Of a stretch of 37,839 bases of DNA, positions 25,794-33,372 are shown piece by piece. The stretch is taken from IMG/VR virus record IMGVR_UViG_3300042879_001828, positions 1 to 37,839 of that record, one strand, 5' to 3'. The notes below the pieces were generated by a model. The model was not told the DNA's origin. It did no database searches and worked only from the letters and a program-made list of their open reading frames with translations. A program made the position numbers and the translations under genes. Numbering within the stretch: position 1 is the first letter of the stretch; each line of letters opens with the position of its first letter. The DNA is from a virus.

Positions 25794-27572
25794 TTAATTT
25801 TTTACTACCTCAATGTCCGAATCGTATTTAGTGAATCCACTTTCCTTGATTACGTGTAGTATGTTATTCACTCTGCTTGCTAGTTCATCTTTATGACTTA
25901 CTAACCACACTGATCTTCCACCATTTCTGGCCATTTGCTTTAGAATTTTTAGTGAGTTTTCAACGCCTGAACTATCCATGCCAGAATCAACTAGTTCGTC
26001 AATAAACAACAAATTAATTGGTTGATATAAACTTTCCCATACATCACGAAATGCCCAACTTAAACTTAAGATAAGTCTATTGCGTTCACCACGTGATAGA
26101 TTATCAAAGTCTAACTCACGACCTAATTCTTCAATACTGACAGATAAATCATTGTTAAATTTCACAGTGTGTGGCAAATCAATGTCACTTAAATAATAAG
26201 CTAGACGACCATTTAAGAAAGCCAAGTTCTGATCTATGATTTGTTTTCTAATGAAACTATCTTTGTTTGTTAGAAGTTTTAATAGAAACTCCTGATGATC
26301 ACGCATACGTGTTAGTTTATTAATCATATCATAGGAAATTTCTTCTATACCATCTTTTTCCATCTCAATTATTTGTTCAGCGTATGGATCAGTTTCTGTT
26401 ACTTTTTTCTCTAGTTGTGACAGTAGATGTTCTATACTGCTCTTGTGTGTTATAGCCTCGGATTCAGTTGCATAAAATACAACAGGTTCCTCACCGAGTT
26501 CACCTGCATTCGTAATTTTACTATTTACACTCTCAAGATCAATTTTGATTTGATCAATTATTTTTTGAGTTTTTGCAAGTTCACTAGTTTTTGTTTCCAG
26601 TAGCTGAGTATGATTGTCATCATGTAATTCTTGACCGCAGCTATGGCATTTATGATTTTTTAATGAATCAATATCGATTTTATATTGATCTAGTGTTTTT
26701 TGTTCTCTTATTAAATCCTTGGATAAAGATTTTTTATTTTTATCTAGATCGGACAATAATGTTTTCTTTGCTTTGAACGCTACAAGATTTTTATGCGCCG
26801 CAAGTTCTTCATCTATGTTCAATTTTAACAAATCTTCGTAAGCTGTACTTAGATCAAGTAGATCCCTTTCATGCTTGTCGAGCCACAGTTTTTGTCTACG
26901 TTTAGTTGAGTTGATTTGTTCTTGAATACGGGTGTTTGCATCTTTAACCGCTTTGATCCTAAATTCTTCTTGTTGAATGCCATCTTTAGTTAATCTAATT
27001 TGTTCCTTCAATAGATCAGCTTTTTCACTCAGAAGTGTGATGCCTAGTAATTGTTCAATGATAGTTCTCTGATCATTAGCCTTAAGACTTAAAAATGGTT
27101 CAGTGTATGTATTCAGAGCCACAATATGTTTGAACATATCGTGTTTCATGTTAATCAGTTTTTCTATTTCTTGTTGTGTTTCTCTACTGTCACCTTGACT
27201 GTTGTCATCTGAACTCTCAACTTCACGATCATTTATGAAAAACTTTAGAACATTAGGCTTTCTTCCACGTTCTATTCTGTAATTTTTGTTATTACACTCA
27301 AAATCAACGGTAACTAACATATTTTTGCCGTTGGTTTTGTTAATCAAATTATCTTTTTTGATGTTTGTCAAAGCTTGACCATAGAAAGCATAACTTAACG
27401 CATTGATAATGGAAGTTTTTCCTGTGCCATTACGACTGCCAGCATCGTCACCGCCTAAGTCTATATTACTACCAAGAACTAGTGTTAAATTCTCCCTGTC
27501 AAAATTTACAGCTTGTGTTTGATTTCCTATTGAAAGAAAGTTTTTTGCTGTGATTGTTTTGATTTTTAACAT
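25794..27572 (-). CDS. gp46: Recombination endonuclease subunit gp46 (Rad50/SbcC-like ATPase)
   Basis: 592 residues (T4: 560). With gp47 it resects double-strand ends for recombination-dependent replication. Walker A GSRNGTGKT at 45-53; Q-loop region near 155-160; coiled coils from ~175 to 300 and ~330 to 440 meet at a zinc hook CHSC (309-312); ABC signature LSRGERNRL (492-500); Walker B LLFIDE (521-526) followed by a D-loop VDSGMD; switch His in WLVSHKDE. All key ATPase residues are present. It is 7 bp downstream of gene 47 and clearly co-transcribed. Confidence 0.96.
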   Translation of the reverse strand: MLKIKTITAKNFLSIGNQTQAVNFDRENLTLVLGSNIDLGGDDAGSRNGTGKTSIINALSYAFYGQALTNIKKDNLINKTNGKNMLVTVDFECNNKNYRIERGRKPNVLKFFINDREVESSDDNSQGDSRETQQEIEKLINMKHDMFKHIVALNTYTEPFLSLKANDQRTIIEQLLGITLLSEKADLLKEQIRLTKDGIQQEEFRIKAVKDANTRIQEQINSTKRRQKLWLDKHERDLLDLSTAYEDLLKLNIDEELAAHKNLVAFKAKKTLLSDLDKNKKSLSKDLIREQKTLDQYKIDIDSLKNHKCHSCGQELHDDNHTQLLETKTSELAKTQKIIDQIKIDLESVNSKITNAGELGEEPVVFYATESEAITHKSSIEHLLSQLEKKVTETDPYAEQIIEMEKDGIEEISYDMINKLTRMRDHQEFLLKLLTNKDSFIRKQIIDQNLAFLNGRLAYYLSDIDLPHTVKFNNDLSVSIEELGRELDFDNLSRGERNRLILSLSWAFRDVWESLYQPINLLFIDELVDSGMDSSGVENSLKILKQMARNGGRSVWLVSHKDELASRVNNILHVIKESGFTKYDSDIEVVKN

Positions 27573-27579
27573 AACTTAC

Positions 27580-28596
27580 TTATAGTCCTCTATACAATTC
27601 CAACAGAAGACCAGGATCATATTGATCACTATTAATCTGATTAAGTTGATTAGTAACGATTTGATCAACGGTTTGGAAATTTATATTACCTTTAATTTCG
27701 TATTGATCCATGTCTGAACTTTTGTTTCTCATGATTGAGATTTCACGTAGTCCATGTGATTTGATAAAGGTTTCTTTGATGAAGTTTGCCTCTTCATATG
27801 AGATATCAATATCAATATTTACTCTCACATGCATTTTGTGTTTTAATACTTCATCAGTCTTATTGAGTAGATCACTAAGTGTAAGAACTCGATAGGTTGG
27901 TTGATCAGGCCACGTATGATAAACTGGCTTTTTGCCCCACTCAAGAATCATTGCACCACGTGCATCATCACCAGCATCAGCATAATTGTGTGGGAAACAA
28001 TTACCAATATAGGTAATGTTATTATATGTTTGACGTTTATGAAAATGACCACTGAACACGTGATCAAAGTGTTCAAAATGTTCACGTTTGATTTCACTGT
28101 GATCTGGCATTGCTACCATTGCATTCATCAAGAAATGAGGCAGTTCAAAGTGTCCAAAAATGTATTTGGCTTTTAGTTTTGGAATTTTTTTGTAATCGTC
28201 GCCTAACATCCAAGGAGCAATGATGACATCGCCTTCCTTGTGCCAGTCGTTACAAATAACTACCTTATCTAGATGTTTGGCCCATTCGACACTTTGAATA
28301 TCACGTTTGTCTTTATAGTAAAGATCGTGATTTCCGGGAATGAAAAATACTCTATTAAAATTAGCATTAAGATGCTCAAGTGCTTTAATACTATAGTTGA
28401 GAGTAAGGATGTTTATTGCCGCACGATTATTATTCCAGTCTCCTAGAAATAATGCGGTATCACAGCCTTGTTCTACTCCTAATTTAGTCGCCCACTTTAT
28501 AAAAGATAAACAGTCATCATTATGTAGTTGACTGTTTGTCTTTAATCCAAAATGGATATCCGTGCAAACTAATGCTTTTTTAAATAAATTGTTCAT
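27580..28596 (-). CDS. gp47: Recombination endonuclease subunit gp47 (Mre11/SbcD-like nuclease)
   Basis: 338 residues, the same size class as T4 gp47 (339). Metallophosphoesterase motifs are complete: D13-I-H15, GDWNN at 52-56, GNHD at 88-91, FGHF at 147-150 and GHFH at 183-186. It provides the Mn-dependent nuclease of the gp46/47 complex that prepares ends for UvsX. The start ATG follows a weak ribosome-binding region; an 8-bp hairpin (28614-28639) lies just upstream in the gap after gene 55 and may affect translation. Confidence 0.96.
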   Translation of the reverse strand: MNNLFKKALVCTDIHFGLKTNSQLHNDDCLSFIKWATKLGVEQGCDTALFLGDWNNNRAAINILTLNYSIKALEHLNANFNRVFFIPGNHDLYYKDKRDIQSVEWAKHLDKVVICNDWHKEGDVIIAPWMLGDDYKKIPKLKAKYIFGHFELPHFLMNAMVAMPDHSEIKREHFEHFDHVFSGHFHKRQTYNNITYIGNCFPHNYADAGDDARGAMILEWGKKPVYHTWPDQPTYRVLTLSDLLNKTDEVLKHKMHVRVNIDIDISYEEANFIKETFIKSHGLREISIMRNKSSDMDQYEIKGNINFQTVDQIVTNQLNQINSDQYDPGLLLELYRGL

Positions 28597-28613
28597 CTAG
28601 ATATTGTAAACGA

Positions 28614-28639
28614 ATTGAGATGGCTAAGTCAATCTCAAT
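28614..28639 (-). promoter_or_regulatory. Hairpin between genes 55 and 47
   Basis: Perfect 8-bp stem ATTGAGAT / ATCTCAAT with a 10-nt loop, in the 52-bp gap. No U tract follows on the minus strand, so it is more likely an RNA-processing or translational element than a terminator. Confidence 0.45.
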
Positions 28640-28648
28640 ATTACCAAA

Positions 28649-29512
28649 TCATTCTTCGTACATTCCGCTGCCAGTGGCCATATTTTGTCTGGTATAGCTA
28701 GGATTCAAATTGTTTAATTCTAGAATATCATCACGTAGATTTTGATTCCGTTTTTCAATATTTAAAACTCTCGTAAAAGCATTTGTTATCGCCGCAGTAT
28801 AGTAGGCAAATGGATTTAAACTTTTGCTCTCATCAAACTGAAGACCAATTTGACTTAACTGAAGTAGTGCTTGACTACGCATTTCATCATTGTATGTATA
28901 GCCTCGCCAGTTGCTACGGGTAGCATAGCGTTCACATAATTTCATGAACATATGTGCAAGTTTGTTAGTCATTTTTCCATGATCTTTACTAAAATGTCCA
29001 TCAGTTAAAGATCCCTTCCAGTGACTTCTACCTACGAGGTAAGGATTGACTTCCGAATCAACTTTATAGTGTACAAATGGTGGAAAATTAACTTTTATAT
29101 ATTTGGCTGGTTTAACGTCTTCTTCATCGTATTCAGTATGGATGATTTCGTCATCATCGTCATCTTGTACAATGTCCTTTGCTTTTGATAATTTTGATGT
29201 ATCATTTGGCACATGTTCCCATGTCATAACTCTAAAAACTAAATCAGTAACTTTAATATCGCTTTCTTTAATTTGACAGTCGTCTAGTTTTTTCTTTTCT
29301 TGTGAATCAGTAGAACTTCTTTCAAGTTCCAACTTTGACAATCGTTCGGCACGATTTTTAATTGCCTCTTCTATATTCTTATTGATATCAGACACATTGC
29401 TTAGAATAATGTCGTAGTGTTCGCAGGTTGAGTCTAGATAACTGCAATATGAATTTTTGCTTTTATGAATTTCTTTAAGAATATCCTTGTTGTTTAAGTA
29501 ATTGGTTTTAAT
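28649..29512 (-). CDS. gp55: Late-transcription sigma factor gp55, probable AUU start
   Basis: 287 residues from an ATT at 29510-29512, or 248 from the GTG at 29395. Core signature (near the C-terminus): NKLAHMFMKLCERYATRSNW, RGYTYNDEMRSQALLQLSQI, GLQFDESKSLNPFAYYTAAI and FTRVLNIEKRNQNLRDDILE, the T4-type late sigma region that binds core polymerase and reads TATAAATA. I prefer the upstream start: 39 codons before the GTG stay open and encode KTNYLNNKDILKEIHKSK and NSYCSYLD segments that look like the N-terminus of marine-phage gp55 as I remember it; AAGGAG lies 7 nt before the ATT; the GTG has no ribosome-binding site. No ATG, GTG or TTG exists in the extension. An acidic linker (DDDDDEIIHTEYDEED) lies mid-protein. 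Confidence 0.88.
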   Translation of the reverse strand: MKTNYLNNKDILKEIHKSKNSYCSYLDSTCEHYDIILSNVSDINKNIEEAIKNRAERLSKLELERSSTDSQEKKKLDDCQIKESDIKVTDLVFRVMTWEHVPNDTSKLSKAKDIVQDDDDDEIIHTEYDEEDVKPAKYIKVNFPPFVHYKVDSEVNPYLVGRSHWKGSLTDGHFSKDHGKMTNKLAHMFMKLCERYATRSNWRGYTYNDEMRSQALLQLSQIGLQFDESKSLNPFAYYTAAITNAFTRVLNIEKRNQNLRDDILELNNLNPSYTRQNMATGSGMYEE

Positions 29513-29518
29513 TTTAAT

Positions 29519-29525
29519 TCTCCTT
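29519..29525 (-). promoter_or_regulatory. Strong Shine-Dalgarno AAGGAGA before an ATT codon of gene 55
   Basis: AAGGAG (29525-29520), 7 nt, then ATT (29512-29510) in frame with gp55. There is no ATG/GTG/TTG in frame or at proper spacing. This site decides the proposed AUU start. Confidence 0.7.
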
Positions 29526-29535
29526 CAAACAAAAC

Positions 29536-29564
29536 ATGGTAACACATAGAAAACTGTTTGTCAA
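29536..29564 (-). promoter_or_regulatory. Sigma70-type promoter for gene 55
   Basis: TTGACA (29564-29559), exactly 17 bp, then TACCAT (29541-29536) on the minus strand: a perfect -35 and a 4/6 -10. It would give a ~20-nt leader ending at the AAGGAG site. Makes sense for a gene needed before late transcription. Confidence 0.6.
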
Positions 29565-29588
29565 CATAATAAACATATATTATTATGA

Positions 29589-29596
29589 GATAAATA
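29589..29596 (+). promoter_or_regulatory. Late promoter box GATAAATA for the baseplate module
   Basis: GATAAATA on the + strand, 22 nt before the ATG of gene 48. First gene of the + strand baseplate run. Confidence 0.7.
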
Positions 29597-29618
29597 TTTT
29601 CACTAACTATGGAATATT

Positions 29619-30542
29619 ATGGCATTAAGTGGCGTCAATCCCGGTTTCTATGAATCTGATGGTTCAGCAAGCACTATAACTTCACCTGGAAATTCAGCAT
29701 TAGGTAATAGTTTAAGCCCAGCTGATTCTGTCGGTGCTAGATTGGCAACGGCAGGATTAACATCTGGCGCTAACGGTTTACTAACTGATATAGCCGGTAG
29801 TGTATTTAACATAGATTTTCAAAACACTGATGGAACACAAATTTCACCAGAAGATGATTGGCGCGTAAGAATCAGTATGGGTCAGACAATGGCTGGTATG
29901 TTTTATGATAATCCTGCCAATACATTATTGAGACCATTAAACAGCAGAATAGGAACTGCTGGAGTTGTTTTTCCCTATACGCCCACTATAACATTGTCTC
30001 ATACCGCACGTTATGGTTCTCAAGTTCTTACACACTCCAATTACAATAGTTACTTCTATGAAGGAAGTGAAGTTGGAGCTGTTCAGATAAATGGAGAATT
30101 TACTGTTCAGAACATCGCAGAAGGTCAATATTTGATGGCAGTTATTCAGTTTTTTAGAATTTGTACCAAGATGTTTTTTGGCGCTGATCAATACGCAGGA
30201 TCTCCACCTCCACTGGTATTTTTAGATGGATACGGAGCAGCGTATTTGCCACATATTCCATGTGTTGTAACACAATTTTCACACACAATGCAAGGTGAAG
30301 TTGATTATGTATCAGTTCCTATTGGTGTTGATTTGGGACCTGGGGGGAATTCTGTATTTCCAGGAAATATGACAGGCGATTCATATGGTAAGTCAGTACG
30401 TTTACCGACTGATAGTACTATAACAGTAACACTACAGCCAGTTTACAGTAGAAAAAATATTGCTGATAACTTTACACTTGAGAAATACGCACGTGGGCTA
30501 ACTATTAAAGATGGTAATAGTAATAGAGGAGGATTTATATAA
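29619..30542 (+). CDS. gp48: Baseplate tail-tube cap gp48
   Basis: 307 residues. The block FPYTPTITLSHTARYGSQVLTHSNYN (near 115-145), then GEFTVQNIAEGQYLMAVIQFFRICTKMFFG and PPPLVFLDGYG, is the characteristic pattern of T4-type gp48/gp54 tube initiators in cyanophage-like genomes. The C-terminus (TVTLQPVYSRKNIADNFTLEKYARG) matches as well. It caps the baseplate hub and nucleates the tail tube. The neighbour order 48-53-hub-5-25-6 fits gp48 better than gp54. The stop codon overlaps the ATG of gp53 by one base (TAATG), implying coupled translation. Confidence 0.9.
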   Translation: MALSGVNPGFYESDGSASTITSPGNSALGNSLSPADSVGARLATAGLTSGANGLLTDIAGSVFNIDFQNTDGTQISPEDDWRVRISMGQTMAGMFYDNPANTLLRPLNSRIGTAGVVFPYTPTITLSHTARYGSQVLTHSNYNSYFYEGSEVGAVQINGEFTVQNIAEGQYLMAVIQFFRICTKMFFGADQYAGSPPPLVFLDGYGAAYLPHIPCVVTQFSHTMQGEVDYVSVPIGVDLGPGGNSVFPGNMTGDSYGKSVRLPTDSTITVTLQPVYSRKNIADNFTLEKYARGLTIKDGNSNRGGFI

Positions 30543-30844
30543 TGGCCGAAGTTACTTATACTAAAAATAGTTTATATGCTCGCACCAAATTTTATGGAAA
30601 TTACCTAGATGTAGCAGAATTTCCGAATATGCCAAAAAATGTAGATGATGTTTTATTTGAAATAAACAAAACATATCAAAATCGTCCAGACTTATTAGCT
30701 TTTGACTTGTATGGTGATTCTAGCTTGTGGTGGGTATTTGCTCTTAGAAATCCCAACACAATCAAAGATCCAGTTTTTGATATGAAGGCCGGTAGAAAAA
30801 TTTATTTACCTAAAAAATCCACGCTTGATACTCTATTAGGATGA
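30542..30844 (+). CDS. gp53: Baseplate wedge protein gp53
   Basis: 100 residues, about half of T4 gp53 (196) but typical of the short marine forms. The hallmark is LLAFDLYGDSSLWWVFALRN followed by a LysM-like end (DPVFDMKAGRKIYLPKKSTLDTLLG), the same fold used by tail proteins that clamp the baseplate hub to wedges. Overlaps the end of gp48 and is preceded by GAGGAGG inside it, so the ribosome-binding site is strong. Confidence 0.92.
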   Translation: MAEVTYTKNSLYARTKFYGNYLDVAEFPNMPKNVDDVLFEINKTYQNRPDLLAFDLYGDSSLWWVFALRNPNTIKDPVFDMKAGRKIYLPKKSTLDTLLG

Positions 30845-30848
30845 ATTA

Positions 30849-33362
30849 ATGGCAACAGACGGCGACATATCCAGATTTGGTACGGGCGGAATTAGATTAA
30901 CTCCACAACAAGTTGCACAGTTCGGAGTGGTGACACCATCGATAGCCACTCCCAGTGTAACTGCATCACAAGAGCCACCCAGTGAAGCTCTCAGTCAAAG
31001 AAATAGAACACGCACAGATACTGGCACAACAGGTGATCTGCCTACTGCAACACCTATAGAAAATCCGTTGCATGAATATGCATCATATACATATAATCTT
31101 AGTTTACACATTCTATCCATTGACACATACAATCAAATAATTAACAATAATTTTGTCAATGACAGCCCTACACCTTATGTTCCAGAAAACGTAATTATCA
31201 GCGGAGCAGGACGTTATAACGATACTGATTTTAAACGTAATAGAAATTTCAAAGAAGATTTTTATTTCGAAGATTTTAAAATGCAAACGGTCATAACGTC
31301 AACGATGAGAAATAGAAATACGAATTTAATTGAATGTTCGTTCACTATTATAGAACCAAATGGATTTACTCTAATAAACAGAATGATAGCGGCAGCCAAT
31401 GAAGTAAACAAAAATTTTGTTTCTGCTCCAGAATCTTATGCAAGAATACCTTATGTATTACAAATAGATTTTTTTGGTTATAAAGATATTGACGACGCTA
31501 AGCCAGAAAAAATTCAAAGTCTTACAAAATATATACCGATTTGTTTTACAAATGTAGAAACACACTTAAGACAATCAGGTGCAGAATATAAAATGGAAGC
31601 AGTTGCCTACAATCATCAGGTTTTTAGTCAACTTATGAATGCTATACCTTTTAACACAACTGTTCAAGCCTCAACAGTGTCAGCAGCATTTAATGCAGGT
31701 AGTGGAAATGACGCGACAGTTTCTGAGTTTTATAATAGAATAACAAATCAACGAGATGTTTCGCGTGAGATTACTCAATTACAAATATTAAGAAATCAAA
31801 CTATAGATACTTTAAATAATATAGGTTTTTCCGACGCAACAGCGGGTAATTTGCAGGACATTGATACAAAATTAAGTAGTTTGACTGCACAGTTAAACAA
31901 TTTAAATAATACAAATATTGAATCTAGGGGTATATGCAGTGCATTTACCGATTATTTTAAAGCACTTACAAAAATAGGTGATATTAATTATCCTACCGCT
32001 TATAGAGTTGAATTCGATGAAGAGATAGGCAATTCAAAATTAATGCCAGGTCCTCAGCCAATAACTCCAAATAGTGCCAATTCAACTACAAAACCCAACT
32101 CGCAACTATCTTATCGTAGTGGTGTTATTAACGTGCCTGCAGGTACTACCATAGATAAATTAATAGATTTTATGCTCCGTCATAGTTCCTATATACAAGA
32201 TCAACTGAAAGTATTAGGTGTTGATATTAAAGGTAATGAATCGGTGGAAACTTTAGTTAATTTAGCCAAACAGCCACTGAAATGGTACAAAATAGTTCCT
32301 ACGATTCAGGTAGGCCCATGGGACAATAAAGTTAAAAGATTTTCGGCCACAACCGTAGTATTTTATGTAAGAAAATTTACTGTAAATTCCAAGTATCCAT
32401 ACGGTCCACAAGGCAAAACTCCGGGTTATGTTAAAATCTATGATTATATGTTCACGGGTAGAAATCGTGACGTTTTAGATTGGAATATAAGTTTTAATAC
32501 TCTATATCTATTAGCAGTAACTGGTGGACTTAGTAAAGAAATACAAGGCACTACATCTCCTGCTACGAATCCAGCAGGTCAAAGCGCAGCACCCGGTAAT
32601 AAACTAAACACAGTTGTTCCAAGTTTACCAGGGGCTGATCCTGTAGCTCAGCCAGGAATTGCAGTGATAGCTGGCAATAACAATTCAACCGTGATCGACG
32701 GCGGCAACATACAGAAATCAACTGCTGCATCTGATCTAGCAAACTCACTATTGCTTGGCTCACGTGGTGATATGATTGAATTGGATCTTAAAATTATAGG
32801 TGATCCACATTTTATAAAACAGGATGACGTTTTTTACAGTAGACCAGGTAAAAATCAAAACGCTGCGCTAACACCAAATAACAGTTTGTATATGGATACT
32901 GGTGAGTTATACGTGTTTGTAAATTTTTTAAGTCCTGTTGATTACAATGAAGAAAAAGGTTTAGCAGAAATTAGAGCTAATGACATACTAGGTTATCAAA
33001 ACGTAGCAAAAAGTTTAGGCTATAGCAATTTTAGTGGTGTATACAAATTAATTACAGTTGATTCTACATTTTCGCATGGCAAATTCGAGCAGAATTTACG
33101 TCTAGTAAAAGTATTAACAGATCAATTAGGAAGAAATATAACAACCACTGTTAGAGAAGATAGTTCTCAGGCTGCAATTCAGCCATCAGAAACATATGTA
33201 CTTGGTGAAAATGTTAGATTGGGAAGAAGTACACAAAATTCTCCTGACTCTGAATATCAAGTAAATAATAGTGTTGAACGAATTCTAAGCGATTCGGCTT
33301 CAATACCAACTCCTGTTATTATTGATGCGGGTTGGACTTTAGATGATGGCACACTAGGATAG
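30849..33362 (+). CDS. Large baseplate hub or structural protein (gp27 position)
   Basis: 837 residues. I recognise the general type from cyanophage-like baseplate clusters, not a T4 gene by sequence. N-terminal ~80 residues are a Thr/Pro/Ser-rich tail; ~80-270 look like a beta-barrel domain (ASYTYNLSLHILS, IECSFTIIEPNGFTLINRM, RIPYVLQIDFFGYKDI, YIPICFTNVETHL); a coiled-coil segment lies near 295-360; ~430-560 is a second beta domain; another low-complexity linker (560-640) precedes the C-terminal beta region (LDLKIIGDPHFIKQDDVFY, then VYKLITVDSTFSHGKFEQNL). Placed directly before gp5, it is the best candidate for the hub trimer that T4 makes with gp27 (391), but much larger. No Shine-Dalgarno stands out except GGATG. 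Confidence 0.72.
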   Translation: MATDGDISRFGTGGIRLTPQQVAQFGVVTPSIATPSVTASQEPPSEALSQRNRTRTDTGTTGDLPTATPIENPLHEYASYTYNLSLHILSIDTYNQIINNNFVNDSPTPYVPENVIISGAGRYNDTDFKRNRNFKEDFYFEDFKMQTVITSTMRNRNTNLIECSFTIIEPNGFTLINRMIAAANEVNKNFVSAPESYARIPYVLQIDFFGYKDIDDAKPEKIQSLTKYIPICFTNVETHLRQSGAEYKMEAVAYNHQVFSQLMNAIPFNTTVQASTVSAAFNAGSGNDATVSEFYNRITNQRDVSREITQLQILRNQTIDTLNNIGFSDATAGNLQDIDTKLSSLTAQLNNLNNTNIESRGICSAFTDYFKALTKIGDINYPTAYRVEFDEEIGNSKLMPGPQPITPNSANSTTKPNSQLSYRSGVINVPAGTTIDKLIDFMLRHSSYIQDQLKVLGVDIKGNESVETLVNLAKQPLKWYKIVPTIQVGPWDNKVKRFSATTVVFYVRKFTVNSKYPYGPQGKTPGYVKIYDYMFTGRNRDVLDWNISFNTLYLLAVTGGLSKEIQGTTSPATNPAGQSAAPGNKLNTVVPSLPGADPVAQPGIAVIAGNNNSTVIDGGNIQKSTAASDLANSLLLGSRGDMIELDLKIIGDPHFIKQDDVFYSRPGKNQNAALTPNNSLYMDTGELYVFVNFLSPVDYNEEKGLAEIRANDILGYQNVAKSLGYSNFSGVYKLITVDSTFSHGKFEQNLRLVKVLTDQLGRNITTTVREDSSQAAIQPSETYVLGENVRLGRSTQNSPDSEYQVNNSVERILSDSASIPTPVIIDAGWTLDDGTLG

Positions 33363-33372
33363 GATTAAATTA

